A stretch of 29,562 nt of DNA from Bathymodiolus brooksi thiotrophic gill symbiont (GTDB taxonomy: Bacteria; Pseudomonadota; Gammaproteobacteria; PS1; Pseudothioglobaceae), in contig NZ_CAHJWD020000201.1 of assembly GCF_903642095.1 (NCBI RefSeq), positions 1 to 29,562 of the forward strand, given 5' to 3'. Positions within the stretch are counted from its first letter, which is position 1. The number at the start of each line of letters is the position of its first letter. Shown here piece by piece: positions 23,973 through 29,562 of the stretch. The position numbers were made by a program, and so were the translations under genes. The notes below the pieces were generated by a model. It did not search any database and was not told the origin of the DNA. It was given only the letters and a program-made list of their open reading frames with translations.

Positions 23973-25537
23973 AGGCTTACTATAGGTTTAATAATTTTAA
24001 GTTTTTTGCCAATTTTTAGTGGCTTTTTGGCAGGCAATTTATTCCACTTTCGTAACTGCGACACGAGCACGCCAAATTTATGTGCAATGCGTGATAAATT
24101 ATCGCCTTTTCTAACGCGATAAATAACCGTTCTTTTGACATTTACGCCAATTTTGGTAATATTTTTCAGTTTTGATGCTTGAAGTTTTGGCACTTGCCAA
24201 ATCATTAGTTTTTGCCCAATTTTTAATTCCTTGGTCGCATTAACCAAATGATTCCACTTGATAATACTATCCGTAGGCACGCCATAACGATTAGATATTA
24301 GCCACAAACTATCGCCTTTAACAACCTTGTGTATTACTTTTTTACCGTGTTTTTTAGCGTTAAATCGTTGTATTTTTCGTTGATTTTCAGACAGGGTGTA
24401 ATAATCGTCTGCTTTCTTGGGAATTGGAATAATGATTTTTTGCCCATGCTGAATTTTTGTGCCACTCAAATGGTTAATACTCTTAATATAGTCCACCGAG
24501 GAATTGAATTTTTGTGCCAATTTGTTAAGGCTATCGCCTGATTTGACTGTATAACGCTTATAATTTAATTGTTTTTTCTTCGGGTAATTCGCACGAGCCT
24601 GCTTAAAAATTGCCACTTTATCAATAGGCAATAATAACTCATAATGAGTTGTATCTGGCGTTGCCCAACGATTCAAATCAGGATTAAGCGTATAAATCTG
24701 CTCCAAACTTAACCCTGTCCATTGAGCAATCAACGACAAATCTAGCTGAGAATATAGATGCACCGATTCAAGTCTCGGTTGATTTTCAACAAAGGTAATC
24801 GTTTGACCATATTTACCTGGATTTTTAATCAACTCTGCCACTGCCAGCAATCTCGGCACATAGCCTTTGGTTTCCTTAGGTAGAGAAATATGCCAAAAAT
24901 CTGTTTTTTTACCTAGGGCTTTATTCTTTTTAATCGCTCTTTGCACCCTACCTGGCCCAGAATTATAACTGGCAAGTGCCAACAGCCAATCACCCTTAAA
25001 CAAGATATGCAAATTTTTCAAATATCTCACTGCCGCACGGGTTGACTGAATGACGCTACGGCGTTCATCCACCCAATAATTTTGCTTCAAACCGTATAAT
25101 TTTCCAGTATCAGGAATAAATTGCCACAAACCCGAAGCCGTGCCATGCGAATAAGAAAATGGATAATAAGCCGACTCAACAATCGGCAAAAGTGCCACTT
25201 CAATCGGCAAACCCGCCTTCTCTACTTCTTGCACAACCAAGTGCAAATACGCCCCAGCCCGTTTCGTTACCCGCTCAAGATAATCAGGATTTTCTTTAAA
25301 CCATTTAATATGCCAGTATAAATCCTTTTGACTACGCACTTTTAGCGTATGTTTGCTAGAAATATACCGCCATAAATCTGCTTTAATTTCTTGCTTGTCA
25401 ATTTTTTCTATTTCTGCCCAAAATGCCGCGTTTTCTGTCTCTTTACTTACACCAATAGCCTCTTTCGACTCGCAAGCACCTAATGCCAATAAAAGTAAAA
25501 AAGCTATTTTTTTTAAAATTTTGACTCCCCTGCACAT
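23969..25537 (-). CDS. mltD: MltD-like lytic transglycosylase with three LysM repeats
   Basis: A lipoprotein that cuts peptidoglycan glycan strands. From ATG 25537 it has 522 residues. Lipobox LGAC at Cys22. SLT catalytic domain about 95-230: catalytic Glu121 in PIVESAYYPF, then GTASGLWQF, DERRSV and ALASYNSGPGRV. Three LysM repeats follow: YTVKSGDSLNKLAQ (about 340), HKVVKGDSLWLISNRYG (about 415) and YRVRKGDNLSRIAHKFG (about 485). The start is uncertain: AGGGGAG (25531-25525) lies after ATG 25537 and 5 bases before ATT at 25519, which would give the neat lipoprotein start (M)LKKIAFLLLLALGAC. It overlaps bolA. Confidence 0.92.
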   Translation of the reverse strand: MCRGVKILKKIAFLLLLALGACESKEAIGVSKETENAAFWAEIEKIDKQEIKADLWRYISSKHTLKVRSQKDLYWHIKWFKENPDYLERVTKRAGAYLHLVVQEVEKAGLPIEVALLPIVESAYYPFSYSHGTASGLWQFIPDTGKLYGLKQNYWVDERRSVIQSTRAAVRYLKNLHILFKGDWLLALASYNSGPGRVQRAIKKNKALGKKTDFWHISLPKETKGYVPRLLAVAELIKNPGKYGQTITFVENQPRLESVHLYSQLDLSLIAQWTGLSLEQIYTLNPDLNRWATPDTTHYELLLPIDKVAIFKQARANYPKKKQLNYKRYTVKSGDSLNKLAQKFNSSVDYIKSINHLSGTKIQHGQKIIIPIPKKADDYYTLSENQRKIQRFNAKKHGKKVIHKVVKGDSLWLISNRYGVPTDSIIKWNHLVNATKELKIGQKLMIWQVPKLQASKLKNITKIGVNVKRTVIYRVRKGDNLSRIAHKFGVLVSQLRKWNKLPAKKPLKIGKKLKIIKPIVSL

Positions 25538-25821
25538 TGTGGAGAATTGGGCGCGCCGTTTTTCATTTGCCACTCATTTGGCGTATAAGTGTGCATCGCT
25601 AAAGCATGTATATGGCTTAACTCTTCTTTAAATAATTGATTAATAAAACGATGTCTATCAATCAACTTGAGATCAGCAAAATAATCACTCACCACCACCA
25701 ATTTAAAATGTGATTCAGTCGCAGGCCCAGAATGGTTATTAGATTCATTAATTACTTCCAAATGCACTGGATTAAGTGCAGTGGTAAGTTGTCCTGTCAA
25801 ATGTTGTCGCATATCGCTCAT
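25513..25821 (-). CDS. bolA: BolA family protein
   Basis: A 102-residue protein of the BolA family, partner of monothiol glutaredoxins in Fe-S cluster handling and, in E. coli, a morphology and stress regulator. Visible family marks: LEVINESNNHSGPATESHFKLVVVS (split for length here: the ESHFK motif at about 36-40), RHRFINQLFKEEL, and HALAMHTYTPNEW, close to E. coli BolA HALALHTYT. The conserved His in this last motif is a cluster ligand in the family. AGGA lies about 8 bases before the ATG, which overlaps the reductase stop by one base (TAATG). The end overlaps mltD. Confidence 0.93.
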   Translation of the reverse strand: MSDMRQHLTGQLTTALNPVHLEVINESNNHSGPATESHFKLVVVSDYFADLKLIDRHRFINQLFKEELSHIHALAMHTYTPNEWQMKNGAPNSPQCAGESKF

Positions 25822-26831
25822 TACTTTTTTCCTGTAAAGGCAAAAACAAAGGCATCCGAAAAGAAATTATCCTTAATCATACCTTGGTTCACAAAACTTT
25901 TAGCCGCCGACTTCACCATATCTGGCGACCCACAAGCATAAACTTCATACCCCGTTAAATCTTCAAAATCTGCCAATATGCTTTTATGCACAAAGCCTTC
26001 TCTACCCTGCCAATCTTTATTAGGCTGCGACAACACTGGCACAAAATGAATATTATCGTTTTCATCCGCCCACTGCTTCGGCAAATCCATATACAAATCC
26101 ACTTCATCACGCACTCCCCAATAAATATAAAGTGTTCGATTAAGTTGGGTAGCAATTGCATGCTCAACAATGGATTTAATCGGTGCAAACCCTGTGCCAC
26201 CAGCCATCAAAATAACAGGTTTTTTACTGTCTTCTCGAAAGAAGAAATCCCCTTTTGGCCCCTCCAATTGCAACAACGATTTTTCTCTCAATTGGTTAAA
26301 AATAAAGTGAGTAAACTTACCCCCTTCAATCAAACGAACATGCAACTCTATCAAGCCATTATTACTCGGTGCACTGGCAATAGAAAACGCCCGAGGCTCA
26401 AACTCAGGGTGGATTAAATCGATATATTGCCCTGCCAAATATTGCAACGATTCAGCATTCGGAATTTTTAAAAACAGTTGCATTACATCATGATTCAAAC
26501 GCTCAATTCGTTGCACCTTACAAGGCAGTGTTCTGACTTCAATATCCGCCACACTGTCCAACTCATTAACCGCCAAAGCCACATCAGATTTGGCATAACA
26601 CTGGCACAATAACGCCATCCCATCCGCCACTTCTTCAGGTGTAATACCATTCGGAACATCCCCTTTATAATCCACTTCACCCTCAATAATCGTCGCCTTG
26701 CATTTACCGCAAAAACCTTTTTGACAACCATAGGGGAAATTTAACCCGTGAATCAACGCATCCTCTAAAATAGCACTATCGCCATCAGTCCTAAAAACTT
26801 TGCCAGTTATTTGGTTTTCAATTGTAAACAT
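25821..26831 (-). CDS. 2Fe-2S ferredoxin-type NAD(P)H reductase
   Basis: A 336-residue flavoprotein with an N-terminal plant-type 2Fe-2S domain and a C-terminal FNR-like reductase, the layout often annotated as CDP-6-deoxy-delta-3,4-glucoseen reductase. Iron-sulphur ligands Cys36, Cys41, Cys44 (GCQKGFCGKC) and Cys76. FAD motif RAFSIAS (147-153), NAD(P) motif GGTGFAP (211-217) and the closing YACGSPDMV. The deoxysugar name is probably wrong here, since no sugar genes are nearby; the true electron acceptor is unknown. Similar genes serve oxygenases and flavin reduction. It is first in a leftward operon with bolA and mltD and diverges from miaA (56 bases apart). Confidence 0.88.
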   Translation of the reverse strand: MFTIENQITGKVFRTDGDSAILEDALIHGLNFPYGCQKGFCGKCKATIIEGEVDYKGDVPNGITPEEVADGMALLCQCYAKSDVALAVNELDSVADIEVRTLPCKVQRIERLNHDVMQLFLKIPNAESLQYLAGQYIDLIHPEFEPRAFSIASAPSNNGLIELHVRLIEGGKFTHFIFNQLREKSLLQLEGPKGDFFFREDSKKPVILMAGGTGFAPIKSIVEHAIATQLNRTLYIYWGVRDEVDLYMDLPKQWADENDNIHFVPVLSQPNKDWQGREGFVHKSILADFEDLTGYEVYACGSPDMVKSAAKSFVNQGMIKDNFFSDAFVFAFTGKK

Positions 26832-26866
26832 CGTTTATTTTATGGGATTTTTGTGAATACCGATAT

Positions 26867-26872
26867 TATAAT
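26867..26872 (+). promoter_or_regulatory. Candidate -10 box of miaA
   Basis: A perfect TATAAT; the -35 region (about 26844-26849) is weak. Predicted start near 26879, giving a leader of about 9 bases to ATG 26888. No Shine-Dalgarno sequence is visible. Confidence 0.35.
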
Positions 26873-26887
26873 GTAGGTTGTCTATTT

Positions 26888-27829
26888 ATGCTTAGTAATT
26901 CAAAGTCCTTTATGTTGCAAATACCAAACCAAACTGTTATATTTTTAATGGGTCCCACCGCCTCAGGTAAAACCGATTTAGCTATCCAATTAGCCAACCA
27001 ATTCAAAGCAAGACTCATCAGCGTTGATTCCGCACTCATTTACAAAGGCATGGACATCGGCACCGCCAAGCCCAATGAAACTACCCTAAAAAAATATCCA
27101 CACCATTTAATTAACATCTGTCATCCAGAAAATTCCTACTCAGCCTTTGATTTTGTACATGATGCCAAAGCACAAATAAAAATCGCCTTTGACAAAGGGG
27201 AAACACCCATCTTAGTCGGTGGCACTTCATTTTATTTTAACGCCCTAGAACACGGCTTATCTGAGTTACCAGAATCCACCCTAAAATCCAAAGAAAAATT
27301 TAACCAACTCCTCAAAGAAAAAGGCACCCATAAACTACACAAAGATCTAGAAAAAATCGACCCACAAGCCGCAAGCCGCATCCACCCAAATGACTCACAA
27401 CGCATCACCCGAGCATTAGAAGTCTTCGCACTCAGCGGCAAAACCCTCAGTGAATTACAAGGCAACAAACAATCTAACATCACTCACCCCATCAAAAAAA
27501 TCATCCTCATGCCCGAACGAGCCGGATTACACCAACGCATCGAAACCCGCTTTTTATCCATGATGGAAAACAACTTTCTAGCAGAAGTAAAAACCCTCAA
27601 ACAAAACCTAAACCTCCACGAAAACCTACCCGCCATCCGCTGCGTCGGCTACCGCCAAGCATGGCAATACCTAAACGGAGAAATAAACAAAACAGAAATG
27701 ATAGAAAAAGCCATCATCGCCACCCGTCAACTCTGCAAACGCCAAAGCACTTGGCTAAAAAGCGAAACCAATGCATTGGTGCTAGAAAAAAGCAACATTC
27801 AAGCCATAATAGACTTCATTCAATCATAA
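26888..27829 (+). CDS. miaA: tRNA dimethylallyltransferase
   Basis: Adds the isopentenyl group to A37 of tRNAs reading U-starting codons; MiaB (8474) then thiomethylates it. The 313 residues match the family. P-loop GPTASGKT (22-29), ISVDSALIYKGMDIGTAKP (a MiaA signature, about 44-62), VGGTSFYFNAL and RITRALEV. The start may be ATG 26888 or ATG 26912; the extra eight residues of the first are not conserved in the family as I know it. Its coding strand is visibly C- and A-rich at third positions, the opposite of mnmA. No hfq or hflX follows; the CRISPR region begins downstream. Confidence 0.94.
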   Translation: MLSNSKSFMLQIPNQTVIFLMGPTASGKTDLAIQLANQFKARLISVDSALIYKGMDIGTAKPNETTLKKYPHHLINICHPENSYSAFDFVHDAKAQIKIAFDKGETPILVGGTSFYFNALEHGLSELPESTLKSKEKFNQLLKEKGTHKLHKDLEKIDPQAASRIHPNDSQRITRALEVFALSGKTLSELQGNKQSNITHPIKKIILMPERAGLHQRIETRFLSMMENNFLAEVKTLKQNLNLHENLPAIRCVGYRQAWQYLNGEINKTEMIEKAIIATRQLCKRQSTWLKSETNALVLEKSNIQAIIDFIQS

Positions 27830-28027
27830 TGCTATAATTTTATCTCGTCCTCACTCTGCACCTCTTTTAGTTTATTATTTAATCTCTCTTGTAAAAAAAA
27901 GACATAAAAGTCAATACTATGTATTCTCAAACAGAGACTAAAAGCAAAAAAACACAGGGTTCTTAAACATCAGAAAAGTTTAGATTTTGATATACCGCCC
28001 TAATTATTAAGGTTTAACCTTAACAAG
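27830..28027. other. Non-coding stretch between miaA and the CRISPR region
   Basis: No gene found. There is a perfect 8-base inverted pair CTTTTAGT (27864-27871) / ACTAAAAG (27937-27944), 65 bases apart, and a 17-base palindrome TTAAGGTT-T-AACCTTAA (28007-28023). No CRISPR array, tRNA or clear terminator is seen; how miaA transcription ends is not visible. Confidence 0.5.
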
Positions 28028-28064
28028 GTTTCAGTTGCTGGTTGTTTAGGTTATGATGTGCTGG
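28028..28064 (+). repeat. 37-base block resembling type II-B CRISPR repeats (single copy)
   Basis: Begins GTTTCAGTTGCTG. By eye it matches, gap-free over 37 bases, about two thirds of the positions in the Legionella Paris and Francisella type II-B repeats as I remember them; the first 13 bases equal the Francisella form. There is only one copy, and the neighbouring Cas1/Cas2 look like type II-A/C. May be chance or a decayed relic. Confidence 0.2.
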
Positions 28065-28075
28065 TTGACCTCTTA

Positions 28076-28383
28076 AAAAAATCGTTCTGGAGTGCGAATT
28101 TCACGAATACATTCTTACAACTCATCAAAATAAGACATAGAATCCCCTGCCTTAAACCGCTCATCATCCAACACAAAACCTTTGCTAATATATTCTTTGA
28201 ATTGTTTGGTCGCCCAAATTCTGAACTGCGTGCCTTGCGGGGGCTTTACTCGATAACCCATAATCATTTCTAAATGTAAATGATCAACTTGGTAGGTTTT
28301 ATCGTCTGTCGCAGTTGTCGCAAAAATTGCGACAACTGACTTTTTACTTAACTCGCCCTCTTTAAAAATATTAAGTTCTTTAA
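28076..28383 (-). pseudogene. Broken RhuM-family gene
   Basis: Reading leftward, NIFKEGELSKKSVV, then GYRVKPPQGTQFRIWATK, EYISKGFVLDDERFKAG and YFDEL match the middle of RhuM proteins, a virulence- and phage-associated family of unknown activity. Normal RhuM is about 300 residues or more; only about 100 remain. The N-terminal part is missing: what precedes KEL does not resemble RhuM. At 28117-28115 a TAA interrupts YFDEL, and the same frame goes on with ECIREIRTPERFF before a second stop at 28075-28073, matching the ELLERIREIR... continuation of intact members. So it is decayed at both ends. The 118-residue open frame has no real start (TTG in the cas2 stop). Confidence 0.75.
28312..28338. 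repeat. Perfect 11-base-pair inverted repeat inside the RhuM relic
   Basis: CAGTTGTCGCA (28312-28322) and TGCGACAACTG (28328-28338) around AAAAT. It encodes part of the RhuM SVVAIFATTA stretch, so it may be a coding accident, but could still act as a binding site or hairpin. Confidence 0.5.
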
Positions 28384-28419
28384 GTTGTGATTTGCATTTA
28401 GGCGATAGTCGGTTACAAT
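28384..28419 (+). CRISPR. Candidate single type II CRISPR repeat next to cas2
   Basis: The block runs from GTTGTGATTTGC to GGTTACAAT and is exactly 36 bases, the usual type II repeat length. Its ends pair as RNA (GTTGTGA with TTACAAT, two G-U wobbles), like the GTTGTAG...CTACAAT ends of Neisseria and Pasteurella type II-C repeats. It lies 48 bases beyond the cas2 stop, on the strand opposite cas2, which is the II-C layout with this as the last repeat. RhuM similarity stops at its left edge. No second copy is visible, so it is a candidate only. Confidence 0.4.
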
Positions 28420-28451
28420 CTCCTTGTCTAAAATGCTTTAATACCAGTGTT

Positions 28452-28482
28452 TTATCGTTTTTTCTAGTCAAAAAAACGATAA
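28452..28482. repeat. 12-base-pair inverted repeat across the cas2 stop
   Basis: TTATCGTTTTTT (28452-28463) and AAAAAACGATAA (28471-28482) with a 7-base loop. It covers the last codons and stop of cas2. Either strand could form a hairpin; it may end cas2 transcription or a transcript coming from the array side, although no T-run follows. Confidence 0.5.
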
Positions 28483-28773
28483 TTGATCTGGTGCTTTTTC
28501 GATAGGTCGGCGTTTTTTTCCATAAAAAACTTCAATTCGCCCAAACTGTTTATCTGTTATTTTGATAATGCGCACTTCGCCGTCTGCTGGTAAATGCATT
28601 TTTACTCGGTTAGCGTGAACTTGTGCATTTTCTTCGCTACTAGAGTGGCGCATATACACTGAGTATTGCATCATGGTAAAACCATCTTCAAGCAACATCT
28701 TGCGAAAAAAACGATAGTCCCGTTTAGCTCTTTCATCCTCAGTAGGTAAGTCAAACATGACAATTATCCACAT
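28468..28773 (-). CDS. cas2: CRISPR-associated protein Cas2 (type II)
   Basis: A 101-residue Cas2, half of the Cas1-Cas2 complex that inserts new spacers. Opening MWIIVMFDLPTEDERAKRDY contains the conserved Asp in FDLP and the typical YRFFRKMLLEDGFTMMQYSVY stretch, then GEVRIIKITDKQFGRIEVFYG and a short tail ending LSFF, all characteristic of type II-A/C Cas2. ATG 28773 is chosen over GTG 28794 (seven residues upstream, touching the cas1 stop as TAGTG), because the family starts at M-x-I/V-V-M-F-D and GGCGGAC lies upstream. No cas4 or csn2 follows; a RhuM relic does. Confidence 0.93.
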   Translation of the reverse strand: MWIIVMFDLPTEDERAKRDYRFFRKMLLEDGFTMMQYSVYMRHSSSEENAQVHANRVKMHLPADGEVRIIKITDKQFGRIEVFYGKKRRPIEKAPDQLSFF

Positions 28774-28793
28774 GGTATAAAGTCCGCCAAACA

Positions 28794-29562
28794 CTACAAA
28801 TGCGGATAAACTATTTTTTTATTTTCCTTGACAAAATTTCGCCTTAAGTCTGCCATTAAATAATGCAACGATACCATTAGTGGCATTTTTTTATTTTTAA
28901 ATTCAACGCTTTTGCTAATTAAATTTAAGAAAGGAATTTTAATTTCTTTAGTAATGCTAACACCTGAATTATTTTGATGCAACTGATAGGCAATACTGTC
29001 CACCCAAGGACGAAATGGCTCCATTAAATCATCTGCTAAACATAAGCCATTGTATTGATTATGATGAAATAAACCAATAGCAGGATGTAAACCGCTCGCT
29101 ACGATACTTCTGGCAACCATTGCACGAATAATTGAATAGCCATAATTCAAAATTGCATTAATGTCATCGGCATTTTGATTGCGGATAAATTTTTTACCAA
29201 ATAATGCCTTCCAATAATATTGTGCAGCTAAACCTTCAAGGTTGCCTGCATCGCCTGATTTAACTTTACTTGCTAATTGCTCTAAATAGGAATATTTTTT
29301 GTCAAATTGCTTAAGTGTGTTGGCTTGATTTTTAATTTTTTGTTGGATGATTTGCTTCCATAATCTTTTACGCACAGGGTCGCTAATATTGATTTGTTGC
29401 TTAAGAATTCTTTGATGTAGATTGTTGCCTTCAGAAATTGGCAAAATAGTAGAATACGGCAAATGTTTTTCATCGCAAAAAATAATGGCTGTATTATTTT
29501 TTTGACATTCGATAATTAAAGGCTGGGTAATGCTAATGGCACTATGCTCTAAAATCAACGCA
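28794..29562 (-). CDS. cas1: CRISPR-associated integrase Cas1 (type II), 5' end beyond the window
   Basis: Cas1 is the metal-dependent integrase that joins spacers to the array. Visible: ILEHSAISIT, then IFCDEKHLPYSTILPI, a type II hallmark; KRLWKQIIQQKIKNQA; SGDAGNLEGLAAQYYWKALFG with the first catalytic Glu (LEG); ILNYGYSIIRAMVAR; SGLHPAIGLFHHNQYN with the catalytic His; and NGLCLADDLMEPFRPWVD with the acidic site. The roughly 40 N-terminal residues are missing, so the reading frame runs off the right edge; the TTG at 29558 is not the true start. Type II-C is favoured (Neisseria-like, no csn2 after cas2). cas9 is expected upstream, beyond 29562. Confidence 0.93.
   Translation of the reverse strand, partial: ALILEHSAISITQPLIIECQKNNTAIIFCDEKHLPYSTILPISEGNNLHQRILKQQINISDPVRKRLWKQIIQQKIKNQANTLKQFDKKYSYLEQLASKVKSGDAGNLEGLAAQYYWKALFGKKFIRNQNADDINAILNYGYSIIRAMVARSIVASGLHPAIGLFHHNQYNGLCLADDLMEPFRPWVDSIAYQLHQNNSGVSITKEIKIPFLNLISKSVEFKNKKMPLMVSLHYLMADLRRNFVKENKKIVYPHL

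Noticed and set aside
25821..26831. Deoxysugar (CDP-glucoseen) reductase as a firm function
   Set aside because: Only the domain layout supports the name; no sugar-nucleotide genes are nearby, so a generic reductase call is safer.
28312..28338. GTTGTCGCA...TGCGACAAC as a CRISPR repeat
   Set aside because: It codes for a conserved stretch of the RhuM relic and is too short and too symmetrical for a type II repeat.
27830..28383. A CRISPR array downstream of cas2
   Set aside because: No sequence of 25-40 bases recurs at regular spacing in this stretch.
28115..28471. A 118-residue gene starting at TTG 28471
   Set aside because: The TTG is part of the cas2 stop region, the first 30 residues resemble nothing, and RhuM homology continues past the stop; it is a pseudogene.

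Overview
The window looks like a chromosomal segment of an AT-rich gammaproteobacterium with a compact genome. Gene content and order (mnmA-hflD, ftsB-ispD-ispF, murC-murB-ddl-ftsQ, yqaA-nlpD, bolA, type II CRISPR) would fit the SUP05/Thioglobus and thiotrophic-symbiont group. That placement is inferred from gene content and base composition, not from a phylogeny. Genes are tightly packed, with many ATGA, TAATG and even TTGA stop/start overlaps and almost no mobile DNA until the right end.

Left part (1-9796): an S49 peptidase (sppA-like) diverges from the haem-exporter pair ccmA-ccmB. A 400-base gap then leads to the methyl-cycle pair metK and ahcY. Each has its own RNA switch: a SAM-II-like aptamer with a terminator/antiterminator before metK, and a clear SAH riboswitch before ahcY, followed by a sequence that can mask the ahcY ribosome-binding site. 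The first switch would shut SAM synthesis when SAM is plentiful and the second would raise SAH removal when SAH builds up. Next come glyQ, a yqaA-like membrane protein, a degenerate nlpD-like lipoprotein, an MscS channel and miaB.

Middle part (9774-18039): a leftward copper-delivery operon (PCuAC, Sco1, unknown anchored protein), then phoH-mnmA-hflD, rpsT with its terminator, an Smr protein, xseA, an M23 peptidase, an RDD protein and ftsB. The rpsT terminator's 3' arm may double as the ribosome-binding site of the Smr gene.

Right-centre (18094-27829): ispD-ispF-murC-murB (isoprenoid and cell-wall precursors), ddl-ftsQ, then a leftward group: a ferredoxin-type reductase, bolA, an MltD-like transglycosylase with three LysM repeats and an unknown membrane protein. 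miaA diverges from it.

Right end (27830-29562): the accessory part. It holds the 3' end of a type II CRISPR-Cas operon (cas1 cut by the window edge, cas2; cas9 is expected beyond the edge). Downstream of cas2 there is no visible array. A 36-base block has the length and end-pairing of a type II repeat, and is followed by a broken RhuM-family gene.

Several normally intact clusters are split here: ccmAB without ccmC, glyQ without glyS, phoH without ybeY, ftsQ without ftsA/ftsZ. This agrees with a rearranged, streamlined genome.
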